DNA of 12,630 bases from UBA6168 sp031426435 (GTDB lineage Bacteria; Bacteroidota; Bacteroidia; Chitinophagales; Saprospiraceae): NCBI GenBank assembly GCA_031426435.1, contig JANPLH010000179.1:1-12630 (forward strand). Reading direction: 5' to 3'. The notes below the pieces were generated by a model. That model was not told the origin of the DNA, searched no databases, and was given only the letters and a program-made list of their open reading frames with translations. A program made the position numbers and the translations under genes. Each line of letters opens with the position of its first letter. The first letter of the stretch is position 1. Shown piece by piece: positions 1 through 6,766 of this stretch.

Positions 1-624
1 GTTCGGAACATAAAAATCGGCATAGAACTGTTTGTAGTCAGCCTCCTGTGCCGCATCAAGGTGCTCCATGTACCCTATTGGCTGCCACTTGTAGGGGTGG
101 TTGCGGTAGGCACGTTTAAATGATTCTTGCAGCACCGTCCCGTAAGGTTGGTTGTCCACCTTCATGCGGCGCTCCTCCTTCACCACTTGGCGCTGCGTCT
201 CGATGCCCACCTGCTCCACTTTTGCGTGCAGCATCCGCTCCGATTCGAGCCATAGGCCGAGGGCCAATTGATTGGAGGGCAGCACATCAAAATAAAAGGT
301 GCGATCTTGGGTTGTGTTTGCGTTGTTTGTGCCGCCTGCCTTCTGGATGTTGGCGTCGAACTCGCCACGGGCGATGTTCTCGGAGCCTTCAAAGAGCAGG
401 TGCTCGAAGAAGTGGGCAAACCCCGTGCGGTCTGGTTTTTCGTTTTTGGAACCTACATGGTACAGCACCGACACCGCCACGATGGGCGTCGAGTGGTCTT
501 CGTGCAGGATGACGTGAAGGCCGTTCGGCAGGTCATATTCCGTGAAATTGATTTTATTGGCTTGCGCAAAAAGGCTGAAAACTCCCATGCAAAGCCAGGC
601 AAGGGCAATACTTTTTTTAATCAT
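1..624 (-). CDS. M16 family zinc metallopeptidase (insulinase/pitrilysin type), 3' end outside window
   Basis: The reverse strand is open from an ATG at 624 to the left edge, giving 208 codons with no stop. Residues 1-22 form a signal peptide (positive start MIKKS, hydrophobic core, FAQA cleavage region), so the enzyme is exported. The inverted zinc motif HFFEH lies at residues 71-75, and the glutamate in VKEERR (E151) sits 76 residues after H75, the usual place for the third zinc ligand of M16 peptidases. The context RTGFAHFFEHLLFEG and the later GGTNNANT stretch are typical of the N-terminal active half of the family. Members are about 400-900 residues long, so at least half is missing here. 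An in-frame ATG at 651 would add nine residues (MKLLHNAST); I prefer 624 because it gives a standard signal peptide. The family identification is firm; the substrate is unknown. Confidence 0.93.
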   Translation of the reverse strand, partial: MIKKSIALAWLCMGVFSLFAQANKINFTEYDLPNGLHVILHEDHSTPIVAVSVLYHVGSKNEKPDRTGFAHFFEHLLFEGSENIARGEFDANIQKAGGTNNANTTQDRTFYFDVLPSNQLALGLWLESERMLHAKVEQVGIETQRQVVKEERRMKVDNQPYGTVLQESFKRAYRNHPYKWQPIGYMEHLDAAQEADYKQFYADFYVPN

Positions 625-736
625 TGTTGATGCGTTGTGAAGTAATTTCATGAAAAGCTGAATTTTGGTCGGGCGAAATTGCCAAGGGCAACCCCTAAAC
701 CCTGAACTGCTTGGATTAACCTCGCAGCCACATAGA

Positions 737-744
737 CAAACGTA
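737..744 (-). promoter_or_regulatory. Putative -7 box (TACGTTTG) for the M16 peptidase gene
   Basis: On the minus strand TACGTTTG matches the Bacteroidota -7 consensus TAnnTTTG exactly. It lies 85-112 bases upstream of the two possible peptidase starts. No convincing TTG or TTTG -33 element is seen 17-23 bases further upstream, so this rests on one box only. Confidence 0.4.
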
Positions 745-790
745 AACTGTGAAAGGTTGTTTGGCCGTGAAATGGTCTGCCATCCCGTGC

Positions 791-798
791 TACCTTTG
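791..798 (+). promoter_or_regulatory. Putative -7 box (TACCTTTG) for ribD
   Basis: TACCTTTG matches the Bacteroidota consensus TAnnTTTG exactly and ends 21 bases before the ATG at 820. A TTTG at 760-763 could serve as the -33 element, but the 27-base spacer is longer than usual. The box lies inside the longer open frame that begins at 757, which argues that the downstream ATG is the real ribD start. Confidence 0.5.
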
Positions 799-819
799 CA
801 ACCTGCAAAACAACGCAAA

Positions 820-1884
820 ATGACCCACGAAATTATCATCCAGCGCTGCTTTGACCTTGCCCGCCTCGGCGCTGGCAGTGTCAGCCCGAACCCGATGGTT
901 GGGGCCGTGCTGCTGCATGAGGACCGAATCATTGGCGAAGGTTGGCACCGGGCATACGGCAAGGCTCATGCCGAGGTCAATTGTTTGGCCTCGGTAAGGG
1001 AGGAAGACCGCCATTTGATTGAAAAATCAACGCTTTACGTCTCCCTCGAACCCTGTTGTTTTCATGGAAAAACACCTGCCTGCACAGATTTGATTTTGCA
1101 GAGCAATATCCGAAAAGTGGTCATCGCTTGCTTGGACGAAACGCCGGAGGTGCGGGGCGAGGGCGTCAAAATTTTGCGGAGTGCAGGTGTGGAGGTGGTG
1201 GAAGGTATTTTGGCGGATGCCCCATTCAAGCCAAGTGATTTCCGAAACACTTATGTTTCAAAACAGCGGCCATTCATCCAACTCAAATTTGCCCAATCTG
1301 CTGATGGATACATGGGCGTGCCGGGCGAGCAGGTTTGGTTCAGCAACCATTTTTCGCAGGTGTTGGCGCACAAGGGTAGGGGGGAGTTCGATGCCATACT
1401 GGTGGGCACAAACACGGCTTTGACCGACAATCCATCCCTCACGAACCGCCATTGGTACGGTAGGTCGCCGCTGCGCATTGTTTTGGATAAAAACCGGAGG
1501 CTGCCGAGCGATTTCAATCTATTGCGAAGCGACCAAGGAGCGACTTGGGTGGTTTGTGAGAAACGATTTCAAATGGACGAACCAAGCGACTCACTCCGTT
1601 TTTTGGAATTGCCTTTCGGTGAAAATTTGCTGGAAAACCTGTTGTCACAGCTATTTCGTCATCGTATCACCTCCCTTATCGTCGAAGGCGGTGCCCAAAC
1701 GATTCAGCATTTTTTGGACAAAAACCTTTGGGACGAGGCGGCCATTTTTTCTACGCAAATTCGCCTCGGCGAAGGCATCCATGCCCCTACGCCCACAGGA
1801 GTGGAACTGGCAAGTTTTTCCTTGGGTACCGACCTCTTAACGGTTATTAGGAATACTGACCCAAGGCCGTTAAACTTTGTTTAA
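820..1884 (+). CDS. ribD: Bifunctional riboflavin biosynthesis protein RibD (deaminase/reductase)
   Basis: RibD deaminates 2,5-diamino-6-ribosylamino-4(3H)-pyrimidinone 5'-phosphate and then reduces the ribose side chain with NADPH, the second and third steps from GTP to riboflavin, in the cytoplasm. The 354-residue protein has both domains. In the N-terminal deaminase, zinc ligands are visible as HAE (H50, catalytic E52) and PCCFHGKTPAC (C79 and C88), with the same nine-residue spacing as other RibD proteins. The reductase domain begins near residue 150 (QLKFAQSADGYMG) and shows FDAILVGTNTALTDNPSLT and IVEGGAQTI. The start at 820 (MTHEIIIQRCFDLARLG) fits the family, which begins shortly before the first helix. 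The in-frame ATG at 757 would add 21 unrelated residues and run over a likely promoter. The gene stands alone here; other rib genes are not in view. Confidence 0.96.
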   Translation: MTHEIIIQRCFDLARLGAGSVSPNPMVGAVLLHEDRIIGEGWHRAYGKAHAEVNCLASVREEDRHLIEKSTLYVSLEPCCFHGKTPACTDLILQSNIRKVVIACLDETPEVRGEGVKILRSAGVEVVEGILADAPFKPSDFRNTYVSKQRPFIQLKFAQSADGYMGVPGEQVWFSNHFSQVLAHKGRGEFDAILVGTNTALTDNPSLTNRHWYGRSPLRIVLDKNRRLPSDFNLLRSDQGATWVVCEKRFQMDEPSDSLRFLELPFGENLLENLLSQLFRHRITSLIVEGGAQTIQHFLDKNLWDEAAIFSTQIRLGEGIHAPTPTGVELASFSLGTDLLTVIRNTDPRPLNFV

Positions 1885-1933
1885 AGTGTGCTTTATACAC
1901 CATATTCTCTCCCACAAAAATGTTTCCCAGACG

Positions 1934-1941
1934 TAATTTTG
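1934..1941 (+). promoter_or_regulatory. Putative -7 box (TAATTTTG) for the thioredoxin-like gene
   Basis: TAATTTTG matches TAnnTTTG and ends 27 bases before the ATG at 1969. No clear TTG element is found at the expected -33 distance. The 84-base gap after ribD and this box suggest that the downstream gene can be transcribed on its own. Confidence 0.4.
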
Positions 1942-1968
1942 CACTAACAATCGGAAAAGATTAAAAGT

Positions 1969-2529
1969 ATGAAGCAACTATTTTTCGGGCTAAGTGCCTT
2001 GGTTTTGGTGGCAACGGCATTTGCGTTCAGAAAGCCTGATACTCCCGTAAAGGCTGAGCGTAAGGAATCCATCAATTGGATGACTTGGGAGCAAATGGTG
2101 GAGAAGTCGAAAAAGCAAAAGCGCAAGGTCGTCGTTGATGTTTATACAGACTGGTGCGGCTGGTGCAAGCGCATGGATGCGACGACGTTCAGCGAACCTT
2201 GTCTTGCCAAATATGTCAACGAAAACTATTACGCCGTGAAGTTTGATGCCGAGCAAAAGCAGGACATCGTTTTTAAGGAAAAGACCTATAAGTTCGTGAA
2301 AAACGGAATGCGGGGCTACCACGAACTGGCTGCCGAGATTACCCGTGGCCAGTTGAGCTTCCCTACTGTGGTGTTTTTGGATGAAAAAATCGAGGTCATT
2401 CAGTCCATCCCAGGCTACCGTGACGCCAAGGAGTTCGAAACGATTGCAACCTATTTTGGCCGCAACGAATACATGAAAACCCCTTGGGAAACCTACGAGA
2501 AGAACTACAAGCCGCTGCCGAAGAATTGA
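1969..2529 (+). CDS. Exported thioredoxin-like protein with CGWC active site
   Basis: This is a 186-residue protein with an N-terminal signal sequence (MKQLFFGLSALVLVATAFAF, residues 1-20), so it should work in the periplasm or be membrane-anchored by an uncleaved signal. The thioredoxin fold is shown by VVVDVYTDWCGWCKRMD, with the redox pair C63 and C66, and by the cis-proline region SFPTVVFLD (P132). The sequence KRMDATTFSEP after the active site resembles the thioredoxin_7/DUF255-like group of small thiol-disulfide proteins found widely in Bacteroidota. The likely role is reduction or isomerisation of disulfides in exported proteins; the partner is unknown. An extra cysteine, C78, is present. 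The stop at 2527-2529 is followed within two bases by a GTTTA repeat and then by a strong hairpin terminator. Confidence 0.88.
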   Translation: MKQLFFGLSALVLVATAFAFRKPDTPVKAERKESINWMTWEQMVEKSKKQKRKVVVDVYTDWCGWCKRMDATTFSEPCLAKYVNENYYAVKFDAEQKQDIVFKEKTYKFVKNGMRGYHELAAEITRGQLSFPTVVFLDEKIEVIQSIPGYRDAKEFETIATYFGRNEYMKTPWETYEKNYKPLPKN

Positions 2530-2530
2530 A

Positions 2531-2563
2531 GTTTAGAAGGTTTAGCGGGTTTATAAGGTTTAG
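2531..2563 (+). repeat. 9-base-periodic GTTTA repeat, copy A
   Basis: Starting two bases after the stop codon, GTTTA recurs with a step of nine bases: GTTTAGAAG, GTTTAGCGG, GTTTATAAG, GTTTAG. A close relative occurs as an inverted pair at 7852-7928. This is direct observation; its function is unknown. Confidence 0.75.
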
Positions 2564-2590
2564 TTAAGTCATCCTCCTGCAAATAAAAAT

Positions 2591-2623
2591 AACGGCCTGT
2601 TGGTGTAAAACCAACAGGCCGTT
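2591..2623 (+). terminator. Hairpin terminator after the thioredoxin-like gene
   Basis: A perfect 14-base-pair stem (AACGGCCTGTTGGT paired with ACCAACAGGCCGTT) encloses a five-base loop, GTAAA. An A-rich stretch precedes it and CTAATTT follows, so the element could act from either side, though the run of T is short. It lies 61 bases after the stop at 2529 and before xseA, which is on the same strand, so it most likely ends the upstream transcript. Confidence 0.8.
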
Positions 2624-2643
2624 CTAATTTCGCCGACCCTAAT

Positions 2644-2686
2644 AATTTCAACCAATTTCCTAATTTCCAATTTCTCAATTTCCATC
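2644..2686 (+). repeat. AATTTC low-complexity tract upstream of xseA
   Basis: AATTTC occurs five times in about 43 bases, separated by one to five bases, ending seven bases before the xseA GTG start. It would form an unstructured, A/T- and pyrimidine-rich leader. Whether it matters for translation is not known. Confidence 0.6.
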
Positions 2687-2692
2687 TCCTCC

Positions 2693-3928
2693 GTGTCGCA
2701 TACCCTTTTCGAAATCAACGAGTTCCTTCGCCGGGTCATCGCACTGAACCTGCCGGAGGCGCTATGGATTCGGGCGGAGTTGGCCGATGTGAAGTCGTCC
2801 AAGGGTCACCATTACCTCGATTTGGTGCAAAAGGCAGAAGGTGGTGGGGAAATCATTGCCCAAGGCCAAGCAGTCATTTGGTACAAAAACTATCGTGCGC
2901 TTCAAAAGAAGGTCGGGACTGTGCTCGAATCACTCTTGCAACCGGGCATGGAGGTTCTGCTTCTCGCAAAGCCGGAATTCCATGAGCGATTCGGGATGAA
3001 GCTAATGGTGGAGGACATAGACCCGGCGCATACCCTCGGCAAGCTTGAAATGCAACGCCGGGAGACCATTGCGAAGCTGCAAAAACTGGCTTTGTTGGAA
3101 AAAAATGGGCGATTGCCACTGCCCGTTGTGCTGCAAAGGATAGCCGTTTTGTCCTCGGAAAAAGCGGCTGGGTTCCAGGATTTTCTAAAGCACCTTGGCG
3201 GCAATTCCTTCGGCTACCGGTTCCAGGTTGATTTTTTCCAAGTAGCCGTGCAAGGCGCTTTGGTGGAAAAAGAGGTAATTGCACAATTGGATACCATCGC
3301 CAAAAAACGAGCGGATTACGATGCCGTGGTCATCATCCGGGGTGGGGGAGCGAGGCTCGACTTGGCAGCTTTTGATAGTTTGCCTTTGGCAATAGCGGTG
3401 GCCAATATGCCCCTCCCAGTGCTCACGGGCATCGGCCACGACGTGGACGAAACCGTGCTAGACCTGGTGGCGCACACCTCCCTTAAAACGCCTACCGCCG
3501 TAGCGGATTTCATTTTGCACCGCAACATGAGCTTCGAGTCGTTGGCGGTGAATCTTGGTTTGGCTGTAAAAACACTGACACTTCAATTGACCAAAGTGCA
3601 GCAGGCAAAGCTGCAACAAGTGGCGCAACTGATTGATTTTCAATTAAAAACCAATTTTCGCCGACAGACTCAAATGCTGGATTATATCGAAAAGGAATTG
3701 CCGAGCCTAACGAAGCGCACTCTTCTCATCGCCAAAAACGAATTGGGAAATCTTGAAAAAATCATCAAACTGCTCGGCCCGGAGGCCGCCATGCAGCGGG
3801 GATTTGCCCTTGTTTTTCAGCAGGGAAAGCAGGTGACCGACGCCGCAATGCTGCAAGCTGGCGACGAGGTTCAGGTGCAACTGAAAAAGGGCAGTTTCCT
3901 TTCCACCGTCAAAAAAACGACACCATGA
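2693..3928 (+). CDS. xseA: Exodeoxyribonuclease VII large subunit
   Basis: XseA is the catalytic subunit of exonuclease VII, which degrades single-stranded DNA from both ends into oligonucleotides during repair. The 411-residue protein has the N-terminal OB-fold (residues about 1-105, with LWIRAELADVKSSKGHHYLDL) and the central catalytic domain. Family motifs are seen at LPLPVVLQRIAVLSSEKAAG (141-160), IIRGGGARLDLAAFDS (214-229), LTGIGHDVDETVLD (244-257) and KTPTAVADF (265-273). A helical, coiled-coil-like stretch follows (about 275-350), where small subunits bind in the family. The gene starts with GTG at 2693; residues from SHTLFEINEFLRRVI onward match the family start and no in-frame ATG lies just upstream. 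Its stop overlaps the xseB start by four bases (ATGA), so the two are translationally coupled. Confidence 0.96.
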   Translation: MSHTLFEINEFLRRVIALNLPEALWIRAELADVKSSKGHHYLDLVQKAEGGGEIIAQGQAVIWYKNYRALQKKVGTVLESLLQPGMEVLLLAKPEFHERFGMKLMVEDIDPAHTLGKLEMQRRETIAKLQKLALLEKNGRLPLPVVLQRIAVLSSEKAAGFQDFLKHLGGNSFGYRFQVDFFQVAVQGALVEKEVIAQLDTIAKKRADYDAVVIIRGGGARLDLAAFDSLPLAIAVANMPLPVLTGIGHDVDETVLDLVAHTSLKTPTAVADFILHRNMSFESLAVNLGLAVKTLTLQLTKVQQAKLQQVAQLIDFQLKTNFRRQTQMLDYIEKELPSLTKRTLLIAKNELGNLEKIIKLLGPEAAMQRGFALVFQQGKQVTDAAMLQAGDEVQVQLKKGSFLSTVKKTTP

Positions 3929-4122
3929 CAAAGCAAAAATCGAAATTAACTTACGAGTCTGCTTTGCAGGAATTGCAGGGCATCGTCAACCAATTGCAGG
4001 AAGAAGCCGTGAGCATGGACGACCTTTCGGAAAAGGTCAGCCGAGCGGCGGAGTTGCTGGTTTTTTGCCGTGAAAAACTGCGGGAGACGGAAGGGAAGGT
4101 GGAAGGGTTGTTTGAAAGCTAA
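3925..4122 (+). CDS. xseB: Exodeoxyribonuclease VII small subunit
   Basis: This 65-residue protein is the small subunit that assembles in several copies on the helical part of XseA and is needed for exonuclease VII activity. The family signature is clear: TYESALQELQGIVNQLQEE near the N-terminus, then LSEKVSRAAELLVFCREKLRE and a short GKVEGLFES end. The size is normal for XseB (about 60-80 residues). The start codon shares ATGA with the xseA stop. The gene is convergent with the gene ending at 4139, leaving only 16 bases between them, and no hairpin is seen in that gap. Confidence 0.94.
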   Translation: MTKQKSKLTYESALQELQGIVNQLQEEAVSMDDLSEKVSRAAELLVFCREKLRETEGKVEGLFES

Positions 4123-4138
4123 ATTTGTAAAGTAGGTG

Positions 4139-4486
4139 TTATTTCAGTAAATCCTTGTCAAACCATATATCCTCATACCCACCTTCGCCGATTAAGAACC
4201 GGAACCCCGGCGGTAATCCAAGGAATTTTATGATAGCAGGGCACCAAACGGGGATGTGTTCGACACAGAGCGGGCTGAAGAAATCTGCTATATCAGAAAA
4301 TTCTTCGCCAGCCCAAATATACCATCCAGTTGTATCACCTTCTGGAGTATGCCTTAACCCATTGATTGGGAAATTCTGGCTTACTTTTACGTTTTTGGCT
4401 ATTCCAATTTTTAGATGACTTGGAGATGGGAAATGCTCTACACCAAATTGATTGCAAAGCGCTTTTTGAATACTTTCTACTTCCAT
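4139..4486 (-). CDS. Small Imm33/DUF2185-like protein
   Basis: This is a soluble 115-residue protein without signal peptide or membrane segment. The central block GDTTGWYIWAGEE (50-62), the following DFFSPLCVEHI (68-78) and FLGLPPGFRFLIGEGGYEDIWFD (88-110) resemble the DUF2185 family, renamed Imm33, whose members are proposed immunity proteins of polymorphic toxin systems. That assignment is from memory of the pattern and is moderate; no toxin gene is next to it. It starts 15 bases after the stop of the Uma2-family gene, so the two probably share a transcript. By hand count the gene is about 42% GC, lower than typical neighbouring genes (about 50% or more), which may point to later acquisition. 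It ends 16 bases from convergent xseB. Confidence 0.72.
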   Translation of the reverse strand: MEVESIQKALCNQFGVEHFPSPSHLKIGIAKNVKVSQNFPINGLRHTPEGDTTGWYIWAGEEFSDIADFFSPLCVEHIPVWCPAIIKFLGLPPGFRFLIGEGGYEDIWFDKDLLK

Positions 4487-4501
4487 AACAATGAGGTAAA
4501 C

Positions 4502-5065
4502 TTATTCATAAACCGACATCAGAGATAGCTTTACGCCAATCGCCTCCAGCGGCACCGTATCCTCTTTTGAAACAAAAATCTCCGACTCCCATTCCTTCCC
4601 ATCTTTTGTCGAAAAGCACTCTACTTGCGGTTTCTCTGTGTCAACGATGAGGTAGTGCCGCAGCGAGGCTATTTTGCGGTAATCAAGGAACTTGTCCGTT
4701 TTATCATAAACCTTTGTGGAAGGGGAAGCTACCTCAATGATGACCGAAGGGTATTTTTTGAGGTAGGGGTTTTCTTTGTCCCGCTCGTCGCAAGTCACAA
4801 AAATGTCTGGGTAGGTATAGTGCTTGGCACTGCTGATTTGAACTTTGACGTTTTCTATGAAAACGCTGCAAGTTGAGTTTTTGAGCATTTGCCTCAATGC
4901 GATGAGAATATTTTGGCAAATAAAGTTGTGGAGGTCGGTAGTTCCTGGCATAGGTATGAGTTGCCCGTCCAAGTATTCGTGACGAACCTCAGCTCGCTCT
5001 TCAAAGGCGATATACGCTTCGACGCTCATTCTTCGGCGGGGTTTGGTGCCAGTGCCATTTTTCAT
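4502..5065 (-). CDS. Uma2 family (DUF820) putative PD-(D/E)XK endonuclease
   Basis: The 187-residue protein shows the Uma2/DUF820 pattern: MSVEAYIAFEER with RHEYLDGQLIPMPG (28-41), YPDIFVTC (85-92), VIIEVASPST (108-117) and DKTDKFLDYRKIASLRHYLIVD (121-142). The acidic residues E30, D87 and E111, followed by the later lysines K122 and K125, are the positions expected for a PD-(D/E)XK nuclease fold in this family. Uma2 proteins are abundant in Bacteroidota and cyanobacteria and are called putative restriction-type endonucleases, but no reaction has been firmly shown. A second ATG at residue 13 is possible; the first is kept because a good promoter lies just upstream. It is followed closely by the Imm33-like gene. 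The family is firm; the cellular role is unknown. Confidence 0.9.
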   Translation of the reverse strand: MKNGTGTKPRRRMSVEAYIAFEERAEVRHEYLDGQLIPMPGTTDLHNFICQNILIALRQMLKNSTCSVFIENVKVQISSAKHYTYPDIFVTCDERDKENPYLKKYPSVIIEVASPSTKVYDKTDKFLDYRKIASLRHYLIVDTEKPQVECFSTKDGKEWESEIFVSKEDTVPLEAIGVKLSLMSVYE

Positions 5066-5081
5066 GAAAAGGAGTTTTGAA

Positions 5082-5112
5082 CAAAGTTAGTCAAAAACAA
5101 AAACCTCGGCAA
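5082..5112 (-). promoter_or_regulatory. Putative Bacteroidota promoter for the Uma2/Imm33-like pair
   Basis: On the minus strand a TTG at 5112-5110 is followed, after 20 bases, by TAACTTTG at 5089-5082, matching the -33/-7 pattern TTG-N17-23-TAnnTTTG. The box ends 16 bases before the ATG at 5065, giving a very short leader. The TTG lies in the right arm of the ompA terminator hairpin, so stop and start signals overlap. Confidence 0.6.
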
Positions 5113-5130
5113 GTTAGCTTGCCGAGGTTT
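5091..5130 (-). terminator. Rho-independent terminator of the OmpA/TSP3 gene
   Basis: Read on the minus strand, a perfect 13-base-pair stem (AAACCTCGGCAAG with CTTGCCGAGGTTT) with the four-base loop CTAA is followed by a T-rich stretch, TTTTTGTTTTTGA when counted with the stem end. It starts 35 bases after the ompA stop at 5166 and is oriented to end that transcript. Confidence 0.88.
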
Positions 5131-5165
5131 TCTTTTAGACCTAAAACCAATTGGCTGAAGAGCCA

Positions 5166-6596
5166 TCAATCTATATACATCTCAAACTCCACCCGCCTGT
5201 TCTTTTCCCTACCGGGAGCATACAAGTTTTCAGCAATAGGCTTTGACTCGCCGAACCCAGCATGGCTCATGCGATTAGTAGCGACTCCTTTTGAAACAAG
5301 GTAGTCATAGCAGGTTTTCGCCCTTTTCTCTGAGAGTTTCAAATTATCTACTGCTTCGCCAATGCTATCTGTATGGCCGCCGATGCGCAGCTTCTGTTCC
5401 GGGTGGTCCCGCATGATTTGGGCGATTTCATCCAACACTTTGTAGCTGCTTTGCAGCAATTTGGCGCTGCCTGTTTCAAACTGAACGGCCTTCATGGCGA
5501 ATTGAAGCACCGCTTTTTCCTCCGGCTTTAGCTCAGGGCAGCCCTTGTTGGAAGCCGGGCCAGCCGTTTCTGGGCAGCGGTCTTCTGGGTCAATAAGGCC
5601 GTCACCGTCCGAGTCGGGGCAGCCACGGTCGGCTTGGGTGCCAGCAAAGGTTGGGCATTTGTCGTCAGCATCCGAAATGCCGTCACCGTCACCATCCGGG
5701 CAACCTTTGGTATTAGTGGAACCAGGTGAATCAGGGCAGGCGTCATTGGCGTCAGCCACACCGTCGCCGTCACGGTCGGTAACCGGGCAGCCCAAGAGCT
5801 CCGCCTTGCCAGCTTCATCTGGGCAGCGGTCTTTATGGTCAGGTACGCTGTCGCCATCCCGGTCGGGACAGCCAGCCAAGAGGGGCTTTCCAGCTTCATT
5901 TGGGCACTCATCTACCTTGTTGGCCACGCCATCGCCGTCACTGTCTGGGCAGCCCAATGCTGCTGGGGTGCCAGGTTCGTCGGGGCATTGGTCTTCCTTG
6001 TCGGTGATGCCGTCCTTATCACGGTCGGTCGGTTTCTTCTCCACTTCGCCGCCGCCCAGCGTTATCCAAATACCAAGGGCATGTTGGAGTTGGTTGCGGT
6101 TGTCGTTCATGTCGAAGCGGTATTGCGACTCGGCGCTGATATATAGGTTTGGTGAAACTAAAACATTCAGGCCCAATCCTACCGGGAATTCCGGGTTCAT
6201 TTCCCAGTCGTTGGTGGTCTCGGACATGAGGCCCGCACCGCCGAAGAGGTATGGGTAAATTTTGGATTCTGGTCTAGTGAATTTCAGTTGCAAAATGGCA
6301 TCGAGGCTGCCAATGAGGTCGGAGTTGCCTGCATTGCCATCGGCATCAAAAGGCAGGTAAGCCTTGCCAAACTTTAGCGGTACGGCGAGGTTGAGCATCT
6401 TGCCGAGGTGCCGGACATAGGTGAGTTCAACGCCAGTGGTGTAATCGTATCGGTCGAATTTCTGCGAAATGGGGAATTGGAAATTATTCCAAGTCCAACG
6501 GAAGGCAAGCGCATTTGGAGCGCCTTTGTGCTGTGCGGACGTTTGCCCCAGCAGCAATAGCATAAAAAGTGTAGTCGTGATAAAAGCCTTTTTCAT
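5166..6596 (-). CDS. OmpA family outer-membrane protein with thrombospondin type 3 repeats
   Basis: The 476-residue protein has three parts. After a signal peptide (residues 1-21, ending TSAQ) comes a region rich in alternating hydrophobic strands (about 25-182) that fits a small outer-membrane barrel. Residues 189-354 contain six thrombospondin type 3, calcium-binding-type repeats with DxDxDG loops and cysteine pairs 12 residues apart (204/216, 231/243, 258/270, 287/299, 314/326, 341/353). Residues 370-476 are an OmpA peptidoglycan-binding domain with GGHTDSIG (407-413) and LSEKRA (421-426); D410 and R425 keep the 15-residue spacing of the diaminopimelate-binding pair in E. coli OmpA, and NRRVEFEM closes the domain. 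The protein should tie the outer membrane to the cell wall. A terminator follows at once, and the gene probably forms its own unit. Confidence 0.93.
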   Translation of the reverse strand: MKKAFITTTLFMLLLLGQTSAQHKGAPNALAFRWTWNNFQFPISQKFDRYDYTTGVELTYVRHLGKMLNLAVPLKFGKAYLPFDADGNAGNSDLIGSLDAILQLKFTRPESKIYPYLFGGAGLMSETTNDWEMNPEFPVGLGLNVLVSPNLYISAESQYRFDMNDNRNQLQHALGIWITLGGGEVEKKPTDRDKDGITDKEDQCPDEPGTPAALGCPDSDGDGVANKVDECPNEAGKPLLAGCPDRDGDSVPDHKDRCPDEAGKAELLGCPVTDRDGDGVADANDACPDSPGSTNTKGCPDGDGDGISDADDKCPTFAGTQADRGCPDSDGDGLIDPEDRCPETAGPASNKGCPELKPEEKAVLQFAMKAVQFETGSAKLLQSSYKVLDEIAQIMRDHPEQKLRIGGHTDSIGEAVDNLKLSEKRAKTCYDYLVSKGVATNRMSHAGFGESKPIAENLYAPGREKNRRVEFEMYID

Positions 6597-6766
6597 CTCA
6601 AAGGGTTTATAGTTAAAAATAAAAGGTAGGATAGCCTTCAGTATGAGCGTTCTATTGACGTCTGTTCGATTGGATTGGTGTGTAGAACGTCAGGTTCGTG
6701 GGTTGGTAACGATAGATGGTCAATGGGTTTCAAAAAAATTGGCGGAGCGGAAAAGCATCAAGACAT

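Noticed and set aside
120..630. Plus-strand open frames of 72-130 codons at the left end
   Set aside because: They lie antisense to the M16 peptidase frame, which shows a signal peptide and full zinc motif; their translations are low-complexity and lack any motif.
757..819. ATG at 757 as the ribD start
   Set aside because: It adds 21 residues unlike the family and overlaps a TACCTTTG promoter box; ATG at 820 gives the normal RibD beginning.
5545..6258. 237-codon plus-strand open frame
   Set aside because: It is the antisense shadow of the TSP3 repeats, rich in S, G, P and Q because of the repeated DxDGDG codons; no independent signal.
6648..6689. CGTTCTA/TAGAACG inverted repeat in the nusB-ompA gap
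   Set aside because: Seven base pairs around a 28-base loop is within chance for a 170-base gap; nothing else supports it. The rest of the gap shows only a near-match box (TACCTTTT) upstream of ompA.
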